From Burkholderiales bacterium (GTDB lineage: Bacteria; Pseudomonadota; Gammaproteobacteria; Burkholderiales; Burkholderiaceae_C), in the NCBI GenBank assembly GCA_016191525.1, contig JACPOK010000039.1:124001-188000 (forward strand): a stretch of DNA of 64,000 nucleotides, given 5' to 3'. A program made the translations under genes and the position numbers. Each line of letters begins with the position of its first letter. The stretch's first letter is position 1. Shown piece after piece: positions 1 through 8,198 of this stretch. The notes below the pieces were generated by a model. The model worked only from the letters and a program-made list of their open reading frames with translations, was not told the DNA's origin and searched no databases.

Positions 1-1
1 G

Positions 2-625
2 GCCGCGATGGTCAACTTCCTGAATGAAACCGAGTACGGCCACATCCTGACGGTGGAAGACCCGATCGAATTCGTGCACGAATCCAAGAAATGCCTGATC
101 AACCAGCGCGAGGTCGGCCCGATGACGCTGTCGTTCTCCGCGGCGCTGAGGTCCGCGCTGCGCGAAGACCCGGACGCGATCCTGGTGGGCGAAATGCGCG
201 ACCTGGAAACCATCCGCCTGGCCATGACGGCGGCTGAGACGGGCCACCTGGTGTTCGGCACGCTGCACACCTCGTCCGCCGCCAAGACCATCGACCGGAT
301 CATCGACGTGTTCCCCGCCGACGAAAAGGAAATGATCCGGGCCATGCTGTCCGAATCGCTGCAGGCCGTGATCTCGCAGACGCTGTGCAAGACCAAGGAC
401 GGCACCGGACGCGTCGCCGCGCACGAAATCATGATCGCCACCTCCGCCATCCGCAACCTGATCCGCGAGGCCAAGGTGGCGCAGATGTATTCGTCCATCC
501 AGACCGGCAACAGCTTCGGCATGCAGACGCTGGACCAGAACCTGTCGGACCTGGTCAAGCGCAACGTCATCAGCCCCGGCGAAGCGCGCGGCAAGGCCAA
601 GATTCCCGACAACTTCCCGGGATGA
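2..625 (+). CDS. pilT: PilT twitching-motility ATPase, C-terminal part (5' end outside window)
   Basis: Type IV pilus retraction ATPase, a hexameric cytoplasmic motor at the pilus base that depolymerises pilin. Only the last 207 codons are present: the frame is open to the window edge, so the PAS-like N-domain and Walker A are missing. Visible are the Asp-box region (TVEDPIEF), Walker B (ILVGEMRD), the His box (GHLVFGTLHT) and the usual PilT C-terminal helices. The gene is 13 bp from a cyclic-nucleotide-binding gene and then pilU, the usual order in Comamonadaceae. PilT and PilU are closely related, but pilU is clearly the next ATPase, so this is PilT. Confidence 0.93.
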   Translation, partial: AAMVNFLNETEYGHILTVEDPIEFVHESKKCLINQREVGPMTLSFSAALRSALREDPDAILVGEMRDLETIRLAMTAAETGHLVFGTLHTSSAAKTIDRIIDVFPADEKEMIRAMLSESLQAVISQTLCKTKDGTGRVAAHEIMIATSAIRNLIREAKVAQMYSSIQTGNSFGMQTLDQNLSDLVKRNVISPGEARGKAKIPDNFPG

Positions 626-638
626 GAAAGGAAGTGCC

Positions 639-1274
639 ATGAAAGGTGTACTGGGACTGCTGCGCCGCTCCGCGCCGCACGGGGAGGGCGAGGAAAAAAG
701 CGATTCGCTGTTTTTCACCACCGCCTTCGCGGACCAGGGCGTGGACCCGTCCATGCTCATCCCGTGGGAGGCGCGCGCCAACGAGGTGGCTGCCAAGCGC
801 ATGTCCAAGTCGCGCGGCATCGGCCTCTTGCAGGCGCTGTGGGCCAAGGACAAGTACATGAGCCGGCTGGACGCGCCGTCGACGCAGCGGCTGGAAAAGT
901 TCTTCGATTTCGCCACGGTCTCCGCCGACCGCGACATCATCCGCCAGGACGAGTACGGCAACTTCATGATCGTGCTGCTGACGGGCACCATCGCGGTGGA
1001 CCGGGTCCAGCCCTGGGGCGAGCAGATGCGCCTGACCGAGGCCCGCCCGGGTGACATCCTGGGCGAGATGTCGCTGCTGGACAGCGGCATGAGGTTTTCC
1101 ATGTGCACCAGCCTGGCCGAGTGCGAGATCGCCGTGCTCGGCGCCGAAGGCATGGACCAGATGATGAACGAGGCGCCGCAGCTCGCGGCCAGCCTGATCG
1201 CCCTGCTGGCCCGCAAGCTCTCGCTGCGGCTGCGGGTGGTGGGGGCCAGGCTGTCGGACCGGCAAAACCCCTGA
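639..1274 (+). CDS. Cyclic nucleotide-binding domain protein between pilT and pilU
   Basis: A 211-residue protein with a Crp-type cyclic nucleotide-binding fold at about residues 85-190. The phosphate-binding cassette region reads PGDILGEMSLLDSGMRFS, which resembles the GEL..F..G.R.S pattern of cAMP/c-di-GMP-binding cassettes. There is no helix-turn-helix after it, so it is not a transcription factor. The start ATG follows AAAGGAAG. It lies between pilT (13 bp gap) and pilU (38 bp gap), all in one direction, so it probably senses a nucleotide signal for pilus retraction; this is inferred from position. Ligand unknown. Confidence 0.85.
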   Translation: MKGVLGLLRRSAPHGEGEEKSDSLFFTTAFADQGVDPSMLIPWEARANEVAAKRMSKSRGIGLLQALWAKDKYMSRLDAPSTQRLEKFFDFATVSADRDIIRQDEYGNFMIVLLTGTIAVDRVQPWGEQMRLTEARPGDILGEMSLLDSGMRFSMCTSLAECEIAVLGAEGMDQMMNEAPQLAASLIALLARKLSLRLRVVGARLSDRQNP

Positions 1275-1312
1275 CAATTTAAGCAATACAGCGCAACGAA
1301 GTAAGGACCGCC

Positions 1313-2449
1313 ATGGAACGCGACCAGGCTACAAAATTCATCAACGACCTGCTCAAGCTGATGATCAGCCGCAACGGCAGCGACCTGTTCATCACGGGGG
1401 ACTTCCCGCCGGCGATCAAGGTCGACGGCAAGGTGACCAAGGTGTCGCCGCAGCCGCTGAACAGCGGGCACACGCTGGCGCTGGCCCGTTCGATCATGAA
1501 CGACAAGCAGGCGGCCGAGTTCGAGCGCACCAAGGAGTGCAACTTCGCCATCTCGCCGCCGGGCATCGGGCGCTTCCGCGTCAATGCCTTCGTGCAGCAG
1601 GGCAAGGTCGGCATGGTGCTGCGGGTGATCCCGCAGATCCTGCCCACCATCGACGGCCTGGGCGTGCCCCAGGTGCTCAAGGAAGTGGTGATGGCCAAGC
1701 GCGGCCTCACCATCCTGGTGGGCGCCACCGGCTCCGGCAAGTCCACCACGCTGGCCGCGATGGTCGACTGGCGCAACGAGAACTCGCAGGGCCACATCAT
1801 CACCATCGAGGACCCGGTGGAGTTCGTGCACCCGCACAAGAACTGCGTGGTCACGCAGCGCGAAGTGGGGCTGGACACCGACAGCTGGGAAGCAGCGCTG
1901 AAGAACACGCTGCGCCAGGCGCCCGACGTGATCCTGATGGGCGAGGTGCGCGACCGCGAGACCATGGAGCACGCCATCGCCTTCGCCGAGACCGGCCACC
2001 TGTGCCTGTGCACGCTGCACGCCAACAGCGCCAACCAGGCGCTGGACCGGGTGATCAACTTCTTCCCCGAAGAGCGGCGCACCCAACTGCTGATGGACCT
2101 GTCGCTCAACCTCAGGGCCATGATTTCGCAGCGGCTGGTGCCCAAGCAGGACGGCAAGGGCCGCCAGGCCGCGGTTGAAATCATGCTGAATTCGCCGCTG
2201 ATTTCCGACCTCATCTTCAAGGGCGAGGTCTCCGAGATCAAGGAAATCATGAAGAAGAGCCGCAACCTGGGCATGCAGACCTTCGACCAGGCCCTCTTCG
2301 ATGCCTACGAGACCAACCTCATCACCTATGAGGACGCCCTGCGCAACGCCGATTCCGTCAATGACCTGCGCCTGCAGATCAAGCTGAACTCGCAGCGCGC
2401 CAAGACGCAGGACCTGTCGGCCGGCACCGAGCACCTGGCCATCGTCTAG
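1313..2449 (+). CDS. pilU: PilU, PilT-dependent twitching-motility ATPase
   Basis: A 378-residue secretion-type ATPase that assists PilT in pilus retraction. The Walker A motif GATGSGKST is at residues 137-145, followed by the Asp box (ITIEDPVEF), Walker B (VILMGEVRD) and the His box (HLCLCTLHANSAN). Length and the extended C-terminus fit PilU rather than PilT. It is the last gene of the pilT - cNMP gene - pilU run; the next gene is convergent and ends only 3 bp away. Confidence 0.93.
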   Translation: MERDQATKFINDLLKLMISRNGSDLFITGDFPPAIKVDGKVTKVSPQPLNSGHTLALARSIMNDKQAAEFERTKECNFAISPPGIGRFRVNAFVQQGKVGMVLRVIPQILPTIDGLGVPQVLKEVVMAKRGLTILVGATGSGKSTTLAAMVDWRNENSQGHIITIEDPVEFVHPHKNCVVTQREVGLDTDSWEAALKNTLRQAPDVILMGEVRDRETMEHAIAFAETGHLCLCTLHANSANQALDRVINFFPEERRTQLLMDLSLNLRAMISQRLVPKQDGKGRQAAVEIMLNSPLISDLIFKGEVSEIKEIMKKSRNLGMQTFDQALFDAYETNLITYEDALRNADSVNDLRLQIKLNSQRAKTQDLSAGTEHLAIV

Positions 2450-2452
2450 GCC

Positions 2453-3361
2453 TCAGGCCGGCGCGAGGAACGCCGCGAAGGCGTCCTGCAGGTAGTCCAT
2501 CGTGGCCCGGATCTTGGGCGCGCGATGCCGCTCGGCCAGGATGCCCGCGTAGATGTGGTGCTCGCCGGCAATGCCGTGGCGGGCCAGCACGGGCCTGAGT
2601 TTTCTCTGCCGCACCAGGCTGCGGCCCAGCACGTCGTTGATGCGCGCGATGCCCGCGCCGGCCAGCGCCAGCGACACAACGGCCGAACTGCTGTTGACGC
2701 GCAACTGCGCCGCCACCACCCGCGTGGTCGCCACGCCGCCGGCCATGAAGCCCCAGCTGTTGTGCCCGGGCGATGCGGTGTTGCCGATCAGCGTGTGCGC
2801 ATCCAGGTCATCCGGCGTGCGCGGCGTGCCGTGCCGGCGCAGGTAGGAGGGCGCCGCGTACAACGCCCTGCCGTGGCTGCACAGCGGCCGCGCGATCATG
2901 GTGCCGGCGGGCGGCACGCCGGCCCGCACCATGATGTCGATGCCTTCTTCGGCCAGGCCCACCAGCCGGTCGTCCACGTGCAGGTTCACGGCCAGCTGCG
3001 GGTGCGCGGCCCGCAGGCGCGGCAGCCGCGGAATCAGCACGTACTCGGCCAGCAGCTGGCTGACGCCGATATGCACCGTGCCGCTGACGGTACGGCTGCG
3101 GCTGCCCAGGCTGTCCTGCAGCTGGCCGTGCTCGCGCAGGATGCGCTGCGCGTGCTCCAGGAAAACCTCGCCCTCGTCGGTCAGCGACAGGCCGTGGGTG
3201 GTGCGGTGGGCCAGCAGCATGCCGCATTCCGACTCGATGCGCGCCAGCGCCCGCGACACCTGGCTGGCCACCACGTGGCGCTCGCGCGCCACCGCCGACA
3301 GCGACTGTTTCGCCGCGACCTGCGCGAACAGCGAGAAATCATCCAGGGTGAGGTTGTTCAT
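2453..3361 (-). CDS. LysR-family transcriptional regulator
   Basis: A 302-residue LysR-type regulator with an N-terminal winged helix-turn-helix (about residues 4-62, LDDFSLFAQVAAKQSLSAVA onward) and a periplasmic-binding-protein-like effector domain (about 90-300). The start chosen is the ATG that gives the usual MNNLTLDDF N-terminus; an in-frame extension upstream has no family character. It is divergent from a tautomerase gene with a 97-bp gap. A 17-bp palindrome sits 3 bp upstream of its start codon, so it probably controls itself and the tautomerase. The effector is unknown. Confidence 0.88.
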   Translation of the reverse strand: MNNLTLDDFSLFAQVAAKQSLSAVARERHVVASQVSRALARIESECGMLLAHRTTHGLSLTDEGEVFLEHAQRILREHGQLQDSLGSRSRTVSGTVHIGVSQLLAEYVLIPRLPRLRAAHPQLAVNLHVDDRLVGLAEEGIDIMVRAGVPPAGTMIARPLCSHGRALYAAPSYLRRHGTPRTPDDLDAHTLIGNTASPGHNSWGFMAGGVATTRVVAAQLRVNSSSAVVSLALAGAGIARINDVLGRSLVRQRKLRPVLARHGIAGEHHIYAGILAERHRAPKIRATMDYLQDAFAAFLAPA

Positions 3362-3364
3362 GGT

Positions 3365-3381
3365 TGTGCAATTCCTGCACA
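3365..3381. promoter_or_regulatory. LysR-type operator palindrome
   Basis: TGTGCA-N5-TGCACA, a perfect 6-bp inverted repeat that contains a T-N11-A LysR box. It lies in the 97-bp gap between the divergent LysR gene and the tautomerase gene, immediately upstream of the LysR start. Assignment to this regulator is by position. Confidence 0.45.
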
Positions 3382-3458
3382 GCCATTTTGCCCCGCGGCG
3401 GGTTTCGCCGCAGGCGGCCACCCGGCACAGTAGGGGCACAAACCAAAAGGAGTGCCCC

Positions 3459-3842
3459 ATGCCATTTGTACGAATCGACCTGCCCGCCGCCACCTCCAGC
3501 GAGGCCGTGGCCGCGGTGTCCGACGCAGTCCACCAGGCCCTGGTGCAGGCCTTCAACGTGCCGCCCGACGACCGCTTCCAGGCCATTGGGCGGCGCGCCG
3601 CGGACGAGATCATCTGCGCGCCCGAGTACCTCGGCGTGCGGCATTCGGCGCGCATTGCCTTCATCCAGATCACCTGCGCGCCGGGCCGCAGCCTGGACAT
3701 GAAGAAGGCGCTTTACGCCGCCATCGCGGCCGGGGTGGCGCAGCGGGGCGGGTTTGAGAGCGCCGACGTCATCATCAACCTGGTGGAAACTGCGCGGGAG
3801 AACTGGTCTTTCGGGGGCGGCATCGCGCAGTACGCCCTGTAG
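3459..3842 (+). CDS. Tautomerase family protein
   Basis: A 127-residue member of the tautomerase superfamily (4-oxalocrotonate tautomerase-like, two-repeat form). The ATG follows AAAGGAG, and the product begins MPFVRIDL, placing a proline directly after the initiator methionine as required for the catalytic Pro1. The remaining sequence (DDRFQAI, DVIINLVE, NWSFGGG) fits the Tautomerase_2 type. It is probably a small-molecule isomerase; the substrate cannot be told. Divergent from the LysR gene. Confidence 0.85.
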   Translation: MPFVRIDLPAATSSEAVAAVSDAVHQALVQAFNVPPDDRFQAIGRRAADEIICAPEYLGVRHSARIAFIQITCAPGRSLDMKKALYAAIAAGVAQRGGFESADVIINLVETARENWSFGGGIAQYAL

Positions 3843-3886
3843 GGCCCTAGAATTTGCCCTTTCCCCAGCGTCACAGAAAGCGCAGC

Positions 3887-4789
3887 ATGCCCTCCACGAA
3901 TCCCAAGCAGTACGAAGCCACGCCCGCCCGCAAAGTCGCGTTCCTGGGGCTGGGCGTGATGGGCTTCCCCATGGCCGGCCACCTGGCGCTGGCGGGCCAT
4001 GACGTCACGGTCTACAACCGAAGCGCTGGCAAGGCCCAGGCCTGGTGCGGCGAGTTCAAGGGCCGCGCGGCGGCCACGCCCGCCGCTGCCGCGAAGGACG
4101 CCGACATCGTGTTCTGCTGCGTCGGTAACGACGACGACCTGCGCAGCGTCACGCTGGGAGAAGAGGGTGCCCTGATCGGCATGAAAGCGGGCGCCGTGTT
4201 TGTGGACCACACCACCGCCTCGGCGGACGTAGCGCGCGAACTCCATGCCGCGGCGAAGAAGCTGGGCCTGTCCTTTGTGGACGCGCCGGTCTCAGGCGGC
4301 CAGGCCGGCGCCCAGAACGGCCTGCTCACCGTGATGTGCGGCGGCGACGCGCAGGCTTTTGAAGCGGCGAAACCCGCCGCCATGGCCTTTGCGCGCGCCT
4401 ACACGCTGCTGGGCGAAAGCGGCGCCGGCCAGCTGGCCAAGATGGTCAACCAGATCGCCATCGCGGGCATGGTACAGGGCCTGTCGGAAGCCATCGCCTT
4501 CGGCCAGAAGGCCGGGCTGGACATGGTGCAGGTGCTGGAAGTGATCGGCAAGGGCGCGGCCCAGAGCTGGCAGATGGACAACCGCGGCAAGAGCATGATC
4601 GCCGGCAAGTTCGACTACGGCTTCGCGGTGGACTGGATGCGCAAGGACCTGGGCCTGGCGCTGGAAGAGTCCAAGCGCAACGGTGCGCGGCTGCCCGTCA
4701 CCGCGCTGGTCGACCAGTTCTATGCCGACGTGCAGATCGCCGGCGGCCGGCGCTGGGACACGTCCAGCCTGATCACGCGCCTGAAATAG
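3887..4789 (+). CDS. NAD(P)-dependent beta-hydroxyacid dehydrogenase (HIBADH family)
   Basis: A 300-residue cytoplasmic dehydrogenase of the 3-hydroxyisobutyrate / tartronate semialdehyde reductase family. The N-terminal Rossmann motif GLGVMGFPMAGHL is followed by the substrate-binding signature DAPVSGGQAGA and the catalytic-lysine helix (GAGQLAKMVNQ). The start at 3887 is preferred over an in-frame codon at 3854, because the intervening residues are not family-like. It follows the tautomerase by 44 bp and may be co-transcribed. The exact substrate is unresolved. Confidence 0.88.
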   Translation: MPSTNPKQYEATPARKVAFLGLGVMGFPMAGHLALAGHDVTVYNRSAGKAQAWCGEFKGRAAATPAAAAKDADIVFCCVGNDDDLRSVTLGEEGALIGMKAGAVFVDHTTASADVARELHAAAKKLGLSFVDAPVSGGQAGAQNGLLTVMCGGDAQAFEAAKPAAMAFARAYTLLGESGAGQLAKMVNQIAIAGMVQGLSEAIAFGQKAGLDMVQVLEVIGKGAAQSWQMDNRGKSMIAGKFDYGFAVDWMRKDLGLALEESKRNGARLPVTALVDQFYADVQIAGGRRWDTSSLITRLK

Positions 4790-4797
4790 CCGGCATT

Positions 4798-4814
4798 GCT
4801 ATTGATTCGATAGC
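4798..4814. repeat. Comamonadaceae-type short inverted repeat
   Basis: GCTATTGATTCGATAGC, an imperfect palindrome of the GCTAT-N7-ATAGC form, in the gap between the dehydrogenase and dolP stops. Related copies occur at 10464, 18415, 57330 and 63069. Confidence 0.6.
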
Positions 4815-4862
4815 TGCCCAAGCACGCCCGGCGCGCTCTGCGGGCCGATTCGCCTCTGAAAA

Positions 4863-6118
<1,256 letters not shown>

Positions 6119-6122
<4 letters not shown>

Positions 6123-6802
6123 AGCCCGACAGCGCAGCTGCCATCCCTGCAGACCAGGCGGGCATCGGCCTTCAGGCGGACCTGCCACGCGCGCGCCTGC
6201 TCGAGGATCAGGCGGCGGCGCTCCGGAGTCAGCCCCCGCACATAGTCGGCGTCCGCCTTGAACCAGTAGCCTTCGTAGCGGCTCATCTCGCCGATGGCAG
6301 CGTCCGCGGATACGCCTTCAACCAGCACCCGGTACGCCGCCACCATGACGCCGGTGCGGTTCTGGCCCGAGCGGCAATGGACGTAGATGGGCTTGGGCTC
6401 GCGCTCCACGATGGCCAGGAAGTGAGCCACGTTGTCGTCGGTCATCTGCGGCGCCAGCAGAGGCAGCAACTCCCAGTCGCGCACCCTGAAGTAGCCCACC
6501 TCGCGAGCGGTCCCTGCGTATCGGCCTTCCACGAGGGCGGATTTGTCGTCGTTGACCAATTCAAGGTTGATGACGGTGCGGACGTTGGCCATCAGCCAAG
6601 GTGCCCCGGCCCCGTCGGGCCTTGCGCCGCGCCACAGGATGCCTGCCGTCACCTGGCAGAAGTTCTGGATGCTCGAAGTGAGCCTGTCCGCTTCGGGGCA
6701 CGCATCGGCGCGGGGCGCCGGAGCAGTGGCGCAGCCGGACAGCAGCGCGGCGAGCAGCGGCAAGGCAGCGGCCAGTGTGCGCCGGACACAAGGGTTGGGC
6801 AT
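6119..6802 (-). CDS. Lipoprotein dual-specificity / tyrosine phosphatase
   Basis: A 227-residue protein with a lipoprotein signal peptide (LLSGC, Cys about 24) and a cysteine-phosphatase domain. The P-loop HCRSGQNRTG (CX5R) follows a conserved-looking DWELLPL segment that may supply the general-acid Asp. It resembles the DSP family found in bacterial envelopes. It lies between yraN and diaA, where enterobacteria have no such gene. Substrate unknown: phosphotyrosine, inositol phosphate or phospholipid are all possible. Confidence 0.8.
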
Positions 6803-6888
6803 GGCTTCTCCAGGAGGTTGGTACCCGCACCATACGCCGGGGGCGCTCGCCTTGCCATCCTCCAGATGGGGGATGCGCCGCCGGCGGG

Positions 6889-7269
6889 CTAACCGGCATC
6901 AAAAGCCGCCTTGATCCATTCCACCTGCCCGGCCTGCACGCCCACCACGTCGAAGCGGCAGGGCGGCAGCTGCGCCAGGCGCATCAGGTAGTGGCGGGCC
7001 GCGAAAATGATGCGCCGCTGCTTGATGCCGCCCACGCTGGCGGCCGCGCCGCCGAAGGCGCTGGTGGTTCGCCGGCGCACCTCGACAAACACCAGCGTGC
7101 CGTCGGGCTCGCGCATCAGCAGGTCGATTTCACCGCCGCCGCGCCCGGGCGTCCGATAATTGCGCGCAACGAGCCGCAGGCCCGCCGCCACCAGGTGGGC
7201 GAGCGCGCGGTCCTCGGCGGCATCGCCGGCCTGCTTGGTGGTGACAGCCGTCTTCCTGGGGAAATCCAT
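6889..7269 (-). CDS. yraN: YraN family (UPF0102) endonuclease-like protein
   Basis: A 126-residue member of the UPF0102 family with a PD-(D/E)XK nuclease-like core: GEIDLLM and LVFVEVRRR carry the E, D and ExK pattern. Its function is not established; it is genetically linked to rsmI and diaA in many proteobacteria. Its ATG and the rsmI start codon share base 7269 on opposite strands, so the two genes are divergent with no intergenic DNA. Confidence 0.88.
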   Translation of the reverse strand: MDFPRKTAVTTKQAGDAAEDRALAHLVAAGLRLVARNYRTPGRGGGEIDLLMREPDGTLVFVEVRRRTTSAFGGAAASVGGIKQRRIIFAARHYLMRLAQLPPCRFDVVGVQAGQVEWIKAAFDAG

Positions 7270-8195
7270 TGAGCGCTTCTTTTGCTTCAGCCCTGTCCGC
7301 CGCGCGCGATGCCGCGGCTTCGCAGCATTATCCGCAAGGCGCGCTCTACGTCGTCGCCACGCCCATCGGCAACCTGGCCGACATCAGCCTGCGGGCGCTG
7401 CACGTGCTGGCGCTGGCCGACTGCGTGGCCTGCGAGGACACCCGCCACACCCAGGCGATGCTGCGCGCGTACGGCATCGACAAGGCGCCGGCCCAGTTGC
7501 TGGCCGTGCACCAGCACAACGAGAGCGAAGCGGCCCAGGCCGTGGTGGCGCGGCTGCGGCAGGGCCAGCGCGTGGCCTATGCCAGCGACGCCGGCACGCC
7601 GGCGGTGAGTGACCCCGGCGCGCGGCTGGTGGCGGCGGTGCGCGAAGCCGGCCTGCGGGTGGTGCCGCTGCCGGGCGCCAGCAGCATCACCGCCGCCGTG
7701 AGCGTGGCCGGGCTGGCCGGGGGCGGTGAATCGGGTTTTGTTTTCGCGGGTTTCCTGCCCGCGAAGGCGGGCGAGCGCGATGCGGCGGTGCAGACCCTGG
7801 CGGCGCAGGCGCTGCCCGTCGTGCTGCTGGAAGCGCCGCATCGCATCGAGGCGCTGGCGAAGTCGCTGGCTGCGCTGGGTTCACGGCTGGTCACCGTGGG
7901 CCGCGAGCTCACCAAGCAGTTCGAGGAAATCGCCACGCTGGACTGCGCCGGCTTCAGCGCCTGGCTGGACGCTGACGCGCAGCGTACCCGCGGCGAGTTC
8001 GCGCTGGTGCTGCATGGCGTGCCGCAGGCCGCCGCGGCCGACGACGGCCTGCGGGTGCTGCAGCTGCTGCTCAAGGAGTTGCCGGTCAAGGGTGCCGTCA
8101 AGCTCGCCGCCGAAATCACCGGCGGCTCGCGCAACGAGCTGTATGAAGCCGCGCTGAAGCTCAAGGCCATGGATCCCGGGTCAAGCCCGGGATGA
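7269..8195 (+). CDS. rsmI: RsmI, 16S rRNA C1402 ribose 2'-O-methyltransferase
   Basis: A tetrapyrrole-methylase-fold enzyme that uses SAM to methylate 16S rRNA C1402. Motifs VVATPIGNLADISLRAL, ACEDTRHT, SDAGTPAVSDPGARLV and PLPGASS are all present. The frame begins with TTG at 7269; no ATG is available before the conserved GNLAD motif (a CTG at 7293 is the other option), so the exact start is uncertain. The last nine codons and the stop fall within a dispersed inverted repeat (8169-8196), so the C-terminal tail ...DPGSSPG is repeat-encoded. Confidence 0.9.
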   Translation: MSASFASALSAARDAAASQHYPQGALYVVATPIGNLADISLRALHVLALADCVACEDTRHTQAMLRAYGIDKAPAQLLAVHQHNESEAAQAVVARLRQGQRVAYASDAGTPAVSDPGARLVAAVREAGLRVVPLPGASSITAAVSVAGLAGGGESGFVFAGFLPAKAGERDAAVQTLAAQALPVVLLEAPHRIEALAKSLAALGSRLVTVGRELTKQFEEIATLDCAGFSAWLDADAQRTRGEFALVLHGVPQAAAADDGLRVLQLLLKELPVKGAVKLAAEITGGSRNELYEAALKLKAMDPGSSPG

Positions 8196-8196
8196 C
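8169..8196. repeat. Dispersed inverted repeat (ATCCCGGG..CCCGGGAT) covering the rsmI stop
   Basis: The hairpin ATCCCGGG-TCAAG-CCCGGGAT with flanking GG and GAC is the same family as the larger element at 33684-33737. It supplies the rsmI stop codon and could act as a bidirectional terminator between rsmI and the convergent priA stop at 8199. Confidence 0.75.
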
Positions 8197-8198
8197 AT

